This document shows, piece after piece, positions 3,603 through 12,455 of a stretch of DNA of 27,648 bases. The stretch's first letter is position 1; each line of letters opens with the position of its first letter. Source of the DNA: JAPLKX01 sp035530195 (lineage in GTDB: Bacteria > Hydrogenedentota > Hydrogenedentia > Hydrogenedentales > SLHB01); the NCBI GenBank assembly GCA_035530195.1, contig DATKVG010000122.1:1-27648 (forward strand), in the 5' to 3' direction. A model generated the notes under the pieces. The model saw only the letters and a program-made list of their open reading frames with translations, was not told where the DNA came from and searched no databases. The position numbers and the translations under genes are program-made.

Positions 3603-6599
3603 ATGAAGATGATGGATTTGGAGAAGTTCGATGTGCCGGGGGAAATTATCGACCTTTGGCGGGCCGGCGAGAGCGACACGCTACTGCCGCTGCAGGAATC
3701 GGCGGTGCGCCGTTTTGGCCTATTCGGCGAGTTGAACCTTTTAATCCAGGCGCCGACGAGTTCTGGGAAGACGTTTATCGGGGAGATGGCGGCGATCCAG
3801 ACGGCGTTGCGGCGGAAACGGGTGGTTTTCCTGGTGCCGCTGAAAGCGTTGGCCGAGGAAAAATACCTGGATTTCCTCGAGAAATATTCGCCGTACGGGC
3901 TGAAAGTGATCGTGTCGACGCGGGACCGGCGGGAGTTCGACCGCGACCTCGAGCACGGCAGTTTCTCGATCGCCGTGGCCGTCTACGAGAAGCTGTCGCA
4001 ACTGCTGGTTCGGCGTCCGGAATGGCTCGAGGAAGTGGCGCTGGTGATCTCGGACGAACTCGAAATTTTGTCCGACCCGGACCGTGGCCCGGCCGTCGAG
4101 GTGTTGCTGACGCGCATCCTGCAATCCACGCCGCGTCCTGGAGGGACGCGCCTGATCGGCTTGTCGGCGGTGATCGGGAACGCGCCGCGGCTGGCCGAAT
4201 GGATGGGTGCGACGCTGGTTTCTTGCGAGCGGCGGCCGGTCGAACTGCGGTACGGGGTGCTGCACGATGGCATCTTCAAATACCGGACGTACAACGAGAT
4301 CAGCGAGGACGAGGAGACGCTCGTCAACGCCCACTCGGAATCGACCTGGGAGACGCTCACCGAGAACGTGCGGGCGTTCGCCGAGGGCGGAGAGACCTGC
4401 CTGATTTTCGTAAAGGCGCGGCACGAGGCGCGGCGCGGCGCGGAACTGCTGTCGCGCCGAATCAATGCGCCCGCCGCCGAAGGCACGGTCCGTGCGTTGG
4501 GCGGCCTCGAGGCGACGCGGTCGCGCGATTGCCTGCTCGATACGCTGAACGCCGGCATCGCGTTCCACAACGCCGACCTGTCACCCCAAGAGCGGCGGGT
4601 GGTCGAGCAGGGGTTTCGGAACGGCGAGATCCGGGTGCTGGTGTCGACGTCGACGCTGGCGATGGGGATGAACCTGCCGGCGCGCAACGTGTTTATCGCG
4701 GCGGAGAAATGGCGGTACGACAATCGGATCGGGATGCCGTGGAAAACGCCCATTTTGCGGTCCGAATACGAAAACATGGGCGGGCGTGCGGGCCGGTTCG
4801 GTGTGGGGCACGAGTTTGGGCGGTCGATCCTTGTGGCGGCGACGCCGTTCGATTGCGAGACGCTGCGGCGGCGGTACGTCGAGGGCCATTGCGAACCCGT
4901 CGAACCGCATCTGGCGGCGGGCACGGCGCTCGAGAACCACGTGCTGGGGCTGGTGGCGTCGCGGTGCTGCACGACCGACGAGGAACTGCTCGAGTTTCTC
5001 GAGAACACGCTGAGCGGCAGGTGGGTGTGGCAGGAATCGCTGACGCTCGACGAGAGCCGGTTCCGGATACGGGCCGCGGCGAACCGGGCCGTCGACGCCG
5101 GCGTGATCGTGCGCCACCCCGACGGCCGGCTCGAACCGACGCCGCTGGGGCTGGCGACCGCGTCGAAAGGCGTGACAATCCCCACGGCACGCGAGCTCGA
5201 ACACTGGCTGGCCGAATCCGAGACGCGAATCTGGAACGACCTCGACCTGATTTTTGCGGCCGCGTCGACGCCGGACGGGCGGATGGTGCAGATCGGCCTG
5301 ACCGCGCAGGAGTACGAGCATGCGGGGTACGTGGCCAAACTCAAACAAGCCACGGCCGGCGAGGATATCGGGGCGGACACGCCGCTCAACCGGATCCGCA
5401 ACTGCAATTTGGCGCCGTTTTTCGAGGAGGTGCGCGGGATCAAAATCGCCCTGTTTTTGAATGAGTGGATCGACCACGTGCCCGTCTGCGAAATCGAAGA
5501 GACGTACCAGACCACGTCCGGGCAGATGACCGCGGCCGCCGAACAGGTAAGTTGGCTGATCGACGCGGCGAGCGCGTTGGCCGCGGCGGGCGGCGCCAAC
5601 GAGGCGTTTGTCGAGCGTATGCGCCAACTGGGGGAACGGGTGCACAGGGGCGTGCGGGCCGAGGCGCTCGGGGTGGCCCGGCTCGACCTGCCCGGCGTGA
5701 CAAGGGCCGCACTCGCCGCGTTGGTCACGCGCGGGTTGCACACGCCCGAGGCCATCGCCCAGGCGTCGGAAGAAGACCTGGCAGCGGCACTGAGGCCGCA
5801 TTTGGCGCAGACACGTGCAGGCGATGACGCCGCGGTGGGGACACCGGCACCACAACAGGCTGATCGCGCAGACAGCGACTTGGTGGAGTCGGTGGGGTCG
5901 CACTCCTGCGCGACCGCTGAGCCGGGATGCGCCGCCCCGGGTACCACTCCGGTGGGGTCGCGCTCCTGCGCGACCGCTGAGCCAGTAACCATGACCCCAG
6001 GCACCACTCCGGTGGGGTCGCGCTCCTGCGCGACCGCTGAGCCGGAATGCGCCGCCGCCACCACCGCCGCCCGGTCGCGCGGGAGCGCGACCCCACCGCT
6101 CGTAACCCCACCGCACGCGGCCCCACCGCACGCGACCCCACCGCGTGCGGCCCCACCGCTCGCGGCCCCACTGCACGCCGAACTGCTGGCGCGGCGGCTG
6201 GCGGAATGGGCTGCGGCATGTTTGAACGGCGAGCCGCAGGCGCAGCCCGTGCAGGTGGCGCCGGTCCTGGTGGTAGACGACCGGCGGCCGGGCGAAGTTC
6301 TGATCGACGGCGTCACGGTGCGGTTGCAGGAAAAACAGTACCGGCTGATCCGGGTGTTGTCGGCGCTGCCGGGCCAGTGCATCCCCTACGAGACCATCTA
6401 CAAACTGGTGTGGGGCAATAGTATCGTTGAGGCGAACCAGATGCACTTCCAGAAACGCAAGCTGCTCGATTCGATCCGGGGGTTGTTGCCGCACCGGCGA
6501 GAACTGATCACGACCGTCCCCAAACGCGGATTCGTCCTCAACCTCGCCCCGAGCGAAGTCGCCCTCCGATCCGCCGCCGCGGGAACCATCGCGGCGTAA
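3603..6599 (+). CDS. Ski2-like superfamily 2 helicase with C-terminal OmpR-type winged helix
   Basis: The 998-residue protein is a DNA or RNA helicase of the Ski2/Hel308 type. Visible motifs are a Q-like residue Q31, Walker A APTSSGKT (50-57), motif Ia LVPLKALAEEKY, motif II DELE (151-154), SAV (188-190), motif V STSTLAMGMNLP (348-359) and motif VI MGGRAGR (392-398). Helix-hairpin-helix-like sequence follows at about 693-735. A low-complexity linker made of repeats spans about 764-860. The C-terminus (about 885-985, VRLQEKQYRLIRVL to TTVPKRGFVLNL) matches an OmpR/PhoB-type winged helix. Motif II is unusual because relatives have DEIH or DEVH. The ATG at 3603 is preferred over the TTG at 3585 because GAGGGAGGG just precedes it. 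The gene stands alone with its own promoter beside toxin-antitoxin genes. A role in repair, RNA processing or defence is possible but unproven. Confidence 0.85.
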   Translation: MKMMDLEKFDVPGEIIDLWRAGESDTLLPLQESAVRRFGLFGELNLLIQAPTSSGKTFIGEMAAIQTALRRKRVVFLVPLKALAEEKYLDFLEKYSPYGLKVIVSTRDRREFDRDLEHGSFSIAVAVYEKLSQLLVRRPEWLEEVALVISDELEILSDPDRGPAVEVLLTRILQSTPRPGGTRLIGLSAVIGNAPRLAEWMGATLVSCERRPVELRYGVLHDGIFKYRTYNEISEDEETLVNAHSESTWETLTENVRAFAEGGETCLIFVKARHEARRGAELLSRRINAPAAEGTVRALGGLEATRSRDCLLDTLNAGIAFHNADLSPQERRVVEQGFRNGEIRVLVSTSTLAMGMNLPARNVFIAAEKWRYDNRIGMPWKTPILRSEYENMGGRAGRFGVGHEFGRSILVAATPFDCETLRRRYVEGHCEPVEPHLAAGTALENHVLGLVASRCCTTDEELLEFLENTLSGRWVWQESLTLDESRFRIRAAANRAVDAGVIVRHPDGRLEPTPLGLATASKGVTIPTARELEHWLAESETRIWNDLDLIFAAASTPDGRMVQIGLTAQEYEHAGYVAKLKQATAGEDIGADTPLNRIRNCNLAPFFEEVRGIKIALFLNEWIDHVPVCEIEETYQTTSGQMTAAAEQVSWLIDAASALAAAGGANEAFVERMRQLGERVHRGVRAEALGVARLDLPGVTRAALAALVTRGLHTPEAIAQASEEDLAAALRPHLAQTRAGDDAAVGTPAPQQADRADSDLVESVGSHSCATAEPGCAAPGTTPVGSRSCATAEPVTMTPGTTPVGSRSCATAEPECAAATTAARSRGSATPPLVTPPHAAPPHATPPRAAPPLAAPLHAELLARRLAEWAAACLNGEPQAQPVQVAPVLVVDDRRPGEVLIDGVTVRLQEKQYRLIRVLSALPGQCIPYETIYKLVWGNSIVEANQMHFQKRKLLDSIRGLLPHRRELITTVPKRGFVLNLAPSEVALRSAAAGTIAA
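5891..6070 (+). repeat. Three 60-bp tandem repeats inside the helicase gene
   Basis: Units start at 5891, 5951 and 6011. The first 33 bp of each unit are nearly identical and contain the hairpin GGTCGCGC, loop TCCT, GCGCGACC (unit 1 has one change). Being 60 bp long, the array stays in frame and encodes three 20-residue repeats that begin VGSRSCATAEP (VGSHSCATAEP in the first). The palindrome is the same family as the intergenic repeats at 12144-12276, in the opposite orientation. Confidence 0.85.
6073..6180 (+). repeat. Inverted palindrome copy plus six 15-bp tandem units in the helicase gene
   Basis: Positions 6073-6098 hold an inverted copy of the palindromic element (GGTCGCGCGGGAGCGCGACC plus CCACCG). 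Its CCCCACCG tail then appears as six 15-bp units at 6091-6180 of the form CCCCACCGCNCGCGG. They encode a PPHAA/PPHAT/PPRAA/PPLAA linker. Confidence 0.8.
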
Positions 6600-6684
6600 C
6601 ACAATAGTGGGCCGATTTCGGCGAAATCCGATTACTGATACCAGGCGCGATGACACGATTCAAGGCGGCCCACTCCATACGTGG

Positions 6685-7665
6685 CTAAAAGAATGCGGCG
6701 GCTGCTGCAAACGTTTTGCAGGCCGGAAACTCCGACGGGTACTTGTTAAAACTCACGTGGCCGTCCATGTACAACGTGTTTGCGCCGCCGGGGACGTGGT
6801 TGAACTGCGCGCGGCCGGACGAGCCCGCCGCGACGATGTCCCACATCACGGGCAATTCGCTCTGCGCCAACGCGCCCGCGCCGGGGTTGTTGATGTCGGT
6901 GATCATGAAGCGCTCGATGCCTTCCCGGAGCCGGTATAGGGTAGAACCCGCGCCGTTGCCCGCGGGCGCGCCGGCGGGCGTCGCGTAGCCGGAAATCATC
7001 ATATGGATCATCTCGTTGTCGATATCCCGGTCCAGGATGTAGTCATTGCCGGGATCCTGATCGCCGAGCGGGCCTTGCAGCGCGGGGACGCCCTCGCGGT
7101 ACGAAAGGCACGCCATCAGATAAGCGAACTGCGCCGTCACGGAAGATCCCGGCGGCATCCCGAACAGGCTGGCGTCGATAGTCGGATCGTCGTCAGAGAC
7201 TTTGTCGAGGGCGTAGCCGAGGTAGATGTAGCTCGAGTCGGGCCTCGATGGCAAGCCAGCGTAGGGGCACGAGCCGTTTTCCTCCGCCTCGATCACGCCC
7301 AGGCCCTCCTCGCCCTCCGGGTCCGAGGGACAAATCAGCACCTTTGGGTCGGACAGATATTCGGGGAAGACGGCCTGAACCTGCGGCGACAGATGGGCGT
7401 AGGTGTCGGCGTTGAGGCAGCCGTCTGGCGTGTCTGCGCCCCAGGGCTGGTCGCCGTGGACGCGCGGAAACGAACCGCCGCGCGACTCGCCCGAGTACAT
7501 CTTGAGCACCAGCCCCATCTGTTTGAGGTTGTTGGCGCAACTCGAGCGGCGTGCGGCTTCACGCGCCCGCGCCAGCGCCGGCAACAGGATGGCGGCCAGG
7601 ATGCCGATGATGGCAATTACCACGAGCAATTCAATGAGCGTAAATCCGCGGATGCGACGGGGCAT
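6685..7665 (-). CDS. Prepilin-like protein with N-terminal methylation motif (type II pseudopilin/DUF1559-like)
   Basis: The 326-residue protein begins MPRRIRGFTLIELLVVIAII, a classic class III prepilin leader. Cleavage is expected between G7 and F8, and the conserved glutamate at mature position 5 is E12. After the hydrophobic helix comes AREAARRSSCANNLKQMG, typical of the H-X9-DG/DUF1559-type prepilins that are greatly expanded in Planctomycetes and relatives. The C-terminus has NHVPGGANTLYMDGHVSF, an H-X9-DG-like ending with ten rather than nine residues between H and DG. The ATG at 7665 is chosen for the leader peptide and the AGGAG about 10 nt upstream. A processed form would sit in the inner membrane or a pseudopilus-like fibre. 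It converges with the helicase gene, with 85 bp between the stops and only a short hairpin at 6614-6628. Confidence 0.85.
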   Translation of the reverse strand: MPRRIRGFTLIELLVVIAIIGILAAILLPALARAREAARRSSCANNLKQMGLVLKMYSGESRGGSFPRVHGDQPWGADTPDGCLNADTYAHLSPQVQAVFPEYLSDPKVLICPSDPEGEEGLGVIEAEENGSCPYAGLPSRPDSSYIYLGYALDKVSDDDPTIDASLFGMPPGSSVTAQFAYLMACLSYREGVPALQGPLGDQDPGNDYILDRDIDNEMIHMMISGYATPAGAPAGNGAGSTLYRLREGIERFMITDINNPGAGALAQSELPVMWDIVAAGSSGRAQFNHVPGGANTLYMDGHVSFNKYPSEFPACKTFAAAAAFF

Positions 7666-7716
7666 CACACTAAAACTCCTGCTTCTACAAGTGAACACGC
7701 GAGGATAGTCAGTAGA

Positions 7717-7725
7717 ATCATAGCA
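7717..7725 (-). promoter_or_regulatory. Extended -10 promoter of the prepilin-like gene
   Basis: Read on the minus strand the site is TGCTATGAT, an extended -10 placed 52 nt before the ATG at 7665. It suggests the prepilin-like gene can be transcribed apart from the upstream propeller gene. No good -35 is seen. Confidence 0.45.
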
Positions 7726-7735
7726 CCGAGCCTGT

Positions 7736-9154
7736 CTAGCGTGTCTTCCTCTTCGACTTGTAAAAGAGAAAGAGCATAAATGCAAAAAGACACAATATGG
7801 CCACACCTAGCCAAACAACCTCATCGTAGAGGAAGGTACCGCCGCCAGGCTGCGAAGAGGCGGTGGTTTTCTGTGGTTCAACTTGCTGGGGCTCTGTCGC
7901 CGGGGCAACCGCCCGCTTCTGCGCGACATCATAAGCGATCAGGGCTTCGCCGTGGCGGATGTACAACCGGCCGTTGGCGATCACGGGATGCGCCCAATGG
8001 TTGTCGGCGCCTTCGGTCACTTTGAACATACCGGTCCGCTCGAAACCGGTTGGCACGGCTTTGACCAGGCTGACGACGCCGGCCTTCGGCCCTTCATAGA
8101 CGTACAGCATGCCGTCGGCGTAAACGACCGCGCCCGTTTTGATTTCTTTTGTGGTCCACATCACTTTACCGGTAGCCATTTCGAGGCAAATGAGGCTGGC
8201 GTTATTGTGGCCGCACCCGTAGAGGTAGCCGTCGACGAGCACCACGCCGTGGTGTTGCGAGTCGAGGGTTTTGTCGGCCCATTTGAGCGACACCGACGAG
8301 CCGTCTTGGGAGAGTTCGAGCGCGCCCCCGCCCGAGCCGTACCCGCCGGTGAAATAGACCAGCCCGTTGTTGTAGATGGGCGTGACGGCGTGGATGTCGT
8401 ACTTGGTCTCATGGGGGTGCGTCCAGAGCAGTTTGCCGGTATCGGCATCAATGCCCACGACGAATTTCGAGGTCTCGGTCAAAAGGAGCCTGCGGCCGTT
8501 ATGGTTGACGATGGCGGGCGAACAGTAGGATGTGACGTCGTTGAGGCCGCCGGTTGTCCAGATGGTTTCGCCGTTCATTTTGTTGAGTGCGGCAACGAGT
8601 GCGGGGCCGCCGGGCGTGCAGATCAGCCGGTCGCCGTCGACCAGGAGCGATTCCGCCAGATGCCACTCAGTGTTTTGGCCGCCGAACCGTTCGAGGATGT
8701 TGGCTTCCCACAGTTTTTCCCCTGCGACGACATCGAGGCAATACACCACGCCGGGCCCCGAGGTCAGATAGGCGCGCTCGCCGTCGATCGTGGGCGTTGA
8801 CCGGGGCCCGGGCGCCTGGACGACGTCGGTGTCTTTGCCATATGGCAGCGTCTTCTCGATTTTGCCGTCCATGTTGAGCACAAACAGGCTGCCGCTCAGG
8901 TCGTCGGCCATCCCGGTCGTGTAAATCTTCCCGCCCACGACCGAAACCGTCGAATAGCCTTTCCCGAGCCCGTGCGCGACCCATACCACGGGCGGCCCAG
9001 CTTCGGGCCACGATTTCAGCAGCCCGGTGTCGTTGTATTTGCCGTCGCGGTTTGGTCCGCGAAACTGTGGGGAGTCTGCGGCGGAAGCCGCCGGCGCAAA
9101 CGCCCACGGCGCCAGAATCAAAGCCAGCAGAATCCAAACGCTCAGAGATTTCAT
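7736..9154 (-). CDS. PQQ-like beta-propeller protein, membrane anchored (paralogue A)
   Basis: The 472-residue product has a signal peptide (MKSLSVWILLALILAPWAF, cleavage near ASA at 23-26), then SPQFRGPNRDG and a series of propeller blades. The blades carry the DTGKLLW-type tryptophan motif (DADTGKLLWTHP, MATGKVMWTT). A proline- and glutamine-rich linker leads to a C-terminal membrane helix (WLGVAILCLFAFMLFLFY) followed by KSKRKTR. The propeller should therefore lie in the periplasm on an inner membrane anchor. Such proteins are annotated as PQQ-binding-like, but many bind no cofactor and act as scaffolds. No CXXCH haem site is present. The start at 9154 fits the signal peptide and an AGAGGA site. 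Compared with the other four propellers in the window it is the only one with a C-terminal anchor. Confidence 0.85.
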   Translation of the reverse strand: MKSLSVWILLALILAPWAFAPAASAADSPQFRGPNRDGKYNDTGLLKSWPEAGPPVVWVAHGLGKGYSTVSVVGGKIYTTGMADDLSGSLFVLNMDGKIEKTLPYGKDTDVVQAPGPRSTPTIDGERAYLTSGPGVVYCLDVVAGEKLWEANILERFGGQNTEWHLAESLLVDGDRLICTPGGPALVAALNKMNGETIWTTGGLNDVTSYCSPAIVNHNGRRLLLTETSKFVVGIDADTGKLLWTHPHETKYDIHAVTPIYNNGLVYFTGGYGSGGGALELSQDGSSVSLKWADKTLDSQHHGVVLVDGYLYGCGHNNASLICLEMATGKVMWTTKEIKTGAVVYADGMLYVYEGPKAGVVSLVKAVPTGFERTGMFKVTEGADNHWAHPVIANGRLYIRHGEALIAYDVAQKRAVAPATEPQQVEPQKTTASSQPGGGTFLYDEVVWLGVAILCLFAFMLFLFYKSKRKTR

Positions 9155-9184
9155 GAGAACATCCTCTATTTGCAGCCACCAACG

Positions 9185-9213
9185 ATTATGGCCGAACAAG
9201 ACGAAGGAAGCAA
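9185..9213 (-). promoter_or_regulatory. Putative promoter of propeller gene A
   Basis: On the minus strand TTGCTT (9208-9213) and CATAAT (9185-9190) are separated by 17 bp. Transcription would start near 9178, giving a short leader to the ATG at 9154. Confidence 0.4.
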
Positions 9214-9221
9214 TCCGGCGC

Positions 9222-11912
9222 CTACGGTCGTGCCGGCGCGATCCCCCGCGGTCGGCTTCTCAGCAAGAGAAAAGATGTCAATATGATCCCCATCAGCGTA
9301 ATCAGGCTGACGGCGATTCCCGCATAGACGCGGGCGGGCCGGAAAGTGAAGGTAACGCGGTGGGAGCCGGGTGGGACGAGTACGCCTTTGAACGCGCCGT
9401 CGACTTTGTAGATTTTGGCGGGCGAGCCGTCGACATAGGCGCGCCACCCCGGGTAGAACGCGTCGACACAGACGAGCATGCGGCGATCCGGCAGGTCCCG
9501 GAGATCGACGTCGACGGTGTTGGCGGACCTGGCGGCGACGGAGATGAGATCATCCTCGTCGTTGAGGTCGGATTCGATGCGGATGTCCTGGCATGAGAAC
9601 TGGCCGTTCTGGTTTTTGAAATCGGGCGCCAAGGCGATCTGGAGGTTCTGGAAATCGGGGATGGGGACCTCGTACAACCGTTGCAGGTTGTCGCCCATCA
9701 GCACAATGGTTTTCCCGAGTTCGTCTTTATTCTGCTTGAGGTCGCGGAATAACATTCTCACTTCCATTTTGCAGTTGCCGGCCGCCTTGACGAACAGCGA
9801 ACTGTGTTTGGGCGGTATGGTGACGGGTTTCAACATATAGACTTTTGTGGGTCCGGTGAAGCTTTCGGACTTCAACACGTGGGGTGGGCTGCCGGGGGGA
9901 GTCACCCACAACGTGGAGGTCTTTCTGGACACGCCGATGCGGGGAACGTCAGCGGGTTCGACCTTTGGCAGGGGCAGCTCGCCCTGGTTTTCCACGAAGA
10001 CCGTCGTGGTGATGGGAAATCCGCCGGCGGGCAGCGGACCATCGACGTACCGGCGTGCCAGCCAGAACTGCCGCTTGAGAAACAGGTTGCCGCGCATGTT
10101 GTCGCCGACCACTTCGAAATTGAATACAATTCGTCGCAAAAAGTTTTTCATTTTGCGCATGCACAGGATGTCGCGGACTTCTCGGATCTGGAGCGGGTCA
10201 TACCCGTTGATAGCGGGCTTGAGGTCATACAGGGGTACGTTGGCTTGGACGTAGGTCCCGCGGCGGTTGTCGGCCCAGAACGTTTTTGGCTGGTTCAGCG
10301 CATCCATCGAACCGATGTAAGTCTGGCCGACGGTGACGATGGACGGGATGAGGTGAACGTTCCAGGCGACAGTCTCGGCGAACACGAGCCCGGCGAGGGC
10401 GAGCGACCACACGGCCGGTTTGGGCAGCCAGCCGCCGGCCAGGATGACGGCACAGGCGATGGCGGGCAGTATGATGACAAGCGGGCCGACAGGCAGCATT
10501 GGCTCGGGGCGCGTCGCAAGAGCCAACGTGAGGATAACAGCGAGGCCAAGCACGAGAACCACAGCGGACCGCGCCATTCTCCACGGCATGGATGGCTGAG
10601 CGGCGAGCAAAGCATCGGCGCCCGCTGCGGCGAGCAGCCCGAGCGGCAAGCAGGCGAGCGTCATGACGCGGCCGGGATTGCTTGCCGTAAACGGCGTCAG
10701 AAAGCCGACCACCCGTCCGAACAGGAACTGTCGTGAAAGGCTGGAATCCAGCAGTATGAGAAACAAGACGCCGAACAGGACCGTGTCGCGCCGGGGCCGG
10801 CAGATGATTGCCGCGAACGCGAGTATCAGGACGATCGCGCCGGATGCCCGCGCCCCTTCGTAATGGCCGTGGCCCTGGTAGATGGCGAGCATCTTGAACA
10901 GCGTCCACGGGTCACTGTGCATTTTCACGAGGTCTTCGTTGGGCGCGGTATCTTTTTCTCCGCGTTCGGTCATCCCGGAGAACTGTGTCGCAGGCAGCAG
11001 CAGCGGGGCGGCGATCAGAACGCCTATGGCAAACAGAAGCATCAGGACGAGCGAATCACGCACCAGGATTTTTTCGAGCCGCTTCATTTTTCGCGGTACG
11101 GCGGGGGTTTCTTTTTCGGCGCCAGCGGCCGGATACAGGATGCGGAACAGTATTGCGTAGACCGCGCCGCTAATGCCGATGAGGACCATCAAGCTCGGGG
11201 TGCCGCCGAGAATGGCCATGCCCCATGCGAGGCCGGCGCCGAGCGCGAACCATGTCTTCTGCCGGAGTTGGCGGGCCGTGAGGGCCTCGTGCAGCAGAAG
11301 GAGCATCAGCGGAAACCAGGCGACCGTGTTGTTAAATACCCAGTGGCCGACGGACCGCGTGACAAGGGCTGCACTGAACGTAAACGCGAACGCCGCAATG
11401 AGCGAGCCGCCGAAACTGAACCCGTGGCGCCGCGCCAGGAAAAACGTCGAGAGCCCGCCGAGCAGGAGGTGGAAAAAGATCATCCATGCGATGCCGACAT
11501 GTGTTTTCATGGGGGTTGGGTTGAACGCCAGGAGGCTTCGGACGAGGTTGGGCGGGTAAAAGACCCAGCTTTGGGGGTTGGCCGCATGCGGTTGTCCGCA
11601 CAGGTAGAGGGGATTCCACAGGGGGAATTCGCCGTGGTGGATGCGGTTGTCGAGGAAATGAGACACCGGCCCGTAATACGCCCAGCAGTCGCTGGCGCCG
11701 AGGAACCGCGGGTCGGCGGGATCTTCGATCACCCACCAGAACGTGATCAGGGTGCACACCACCAGTATGAGAACGGGCAAGCCAAGAACCACAAGCCGTC
11801 TGACAACCGACGACGGCGGCCGGGGTTCAGCGGGTGCCGGATGGGGTGCTTCCTGGGGTGCGGGAGACCGCGGGATGTCCGGTCGCCGCCGTTTCTTGCC
11901 TGCGCGTTTCAT
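9222..11912 (-). CDS. YfhO-family multi-pass membrane protein
   Basis: The 896-residue protein has a basic, proline-rich cytoplasmic N-terminus (about 1-38) followed by a dozen or so hydrophobic helices. The first extracytoplasmic loop contains GEFPLWNPLYLCGQPHAANPQ (split here as GEFPLWNPLY and LCGQPHAANP), the typical signature of this family. The C-terminal domain ends with DAFYPGWRAYVDG, then VLVPPGSHRVTFTFRP and a last membrane helix, which is the hallmark of YfhO proteins. Characterised YfhO of Bacillus is a GT-C-type glycosyltransferase that decorates teichoic acid with sugars from a lipid carrier; the substrate here is unknown. It is the first gene of a minus-strand string that continues, after 67 bp, with propeller gene A. 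A link to the GT4 enzyme at 24114 in envelope glycan work is possible. Confidence 0.85.
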   Translation of the reverse strand: MKRAGKKRRRPDIPRSPAPQEAPHPAPAEPRPPSSVVRRLVVLGLPVLILVVCTLITFWWVIEDPADPRFLGASDCWAYYGPVSHFLDNRIHHGEFPLWNPLYLCGQPHAANPQSWVFYPPNLVRSLLAFNPTPMKTHVGIAWMIFFHLLLGGLSTFFLARRHGFSFGGSLIAAFAFTFSAALVTRSVGHWVFNNTVAWFPLMLLLLHEALTARQLRQKTWFALGAGLAWGMAILGGTPSLMVLIGISGAVYAILFRILYPAAGAEKETPAVPRKMKRLEKILVRDSLVLMLLFAIGVLIAAPLLLPATQFSGMTERGEKDTAPNEDLVKMHSDPWTLFKMLAIYQGHGHYEGARASGAIVLILAFAAIICRPRRDTVLFGVLFLILLDSSLSRQFLFGRVVGFLTPFTASNPGRVMTLACLPLGLLAAAGADALLAAQPSMPWRMARSAVVLVLGLAVILTLALATRPEPMLPVGPLVIILPAIACAVILAGGWLPKPAVWSLALAGLVFAETVAWNVHLIPSIVTVGQTYIGSMDALNQPKTFWADNRRGTYVQANVPLYDLKPAINGYDPLQIREVRDILCMRKMKNFLRRIVFNFEVVGDNMRGNLFLKRQFWLARRYVDGPLPAGGFPITTTVFVENQGELPLPKVEPADVPRIGVSRKTSTLWVTPPGSPPHVLKSESFTGPTKVYMLKPVTIPPKHSSLFVKAAGNCKMEVRMLFRDLKQNKDELGKTIVLMGDNLQRLYEVPIPDFQNLQIALAPDFKNQNGQFSCQDIRIESDLNDEDDLISVAARSANTVDVDLRDLPDRRMLVCVDAFYPGWRAYVDGSPAKIYKVDGAFKGVLVPPGSHRVTFTFRPARVYAGIAVSLITLMGIILTSFLLLRSRPRGIAPARP

Positions 11913-12455
11913 AGAGACCTGCGATGATGCTTACGAACCATGAGGAAAGACAGGAAGAATATACGTTGGCGGGGCGGCTGATTTCCAACCGGTGGAGAAT
12001 AATTGTCGAACCCGGCGGGGTTCATCGTGTGGCGGTACCGGTATGGGCCGTTCCATGTAGGTTTCGACATGGTAAAGCGGCGGGGGCGCCGGTTCCGGGG
12101 GCATTGCACTCTAAGGGTCGTGCTACCTCCGCCGCTAGCGCCCGGTCGCGCGGGAGCGCGACCCCACCGCGTTGTCGCCCGGTCGCGCGGGAGCGCGACC
12201 CCACCGCACGGCAACCCTTGTGGCATTTGACGCGAAGTATGTGAGTGGCCGGTGGCGCGGGAGCGCGACCCCACCGCAGCCCACGACCGCATGGCGTTGC
12301 ACCCAAAGGGTTGTACGACAGGTATTGGATGCGGCTGTGGGGCGGTGGGCATAACTGAGGGAGGAGCTTTGTTTAAGCGGGTTACCGCCGAAGCGCCGAG
12401 TAATGGTAGACTTGCGTCAAGTGTGGTAAGTGGTTCAACAGGCGAGGTGGAAGTG
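11913..12455. other. Divergent intergenic region with palindromic repeats
   Basis: This region separates divergent genes. On the minus strand TATATT (11958-11963) could be a -10 for yfhO, but the -35 is poor and the spacing is 19. The middle carries three palindromic repeat copies (12144-12276). On the plus strand a strong GGGAGGAG (12359-12366) stands in front of an in-frame TTG at 12369, 87 bp before the preferred start of the next gene. Upstream open reading through the repeats is not considered coding. Confidence 0.55.
12144..12276. repeat. Three copies of a palindromic repeat element
   Basis: Copies lie at 12144-12169, 12181-12206 and 12251-12276. Each is GGTCGCGCGGGAGCGCGACC followed by CCACCG; the third has one change (GGTGGCGC) that breaks its stem. 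The first 20 bases form a hairpin with 8-bp arms and a GGGA loop. The element also occurs four times within the helicase gene at 5891-6098. Confidence 0.8.

Noticed and set aside
5891..6043. CRISPR-like pattern of three 33-bp repeats with 27-bp spacers
   Set aside because: The spacers are partly alike, the array is in frame within a helicase gene, there are only three units and no cas genes; it is a coding tandem repeat.
6614..6628. Terminator between the convergent helicase and prepilin-like genes
   Set aside because: The stem is only six base pairs with no T-run on either strand, so it is too weak to call.
3983..6656. Long minus-strand open frames opposite the helicase
   Set aside because: They are low-complexity antisense readings of the helicase gene without recognisable domains or start signals.
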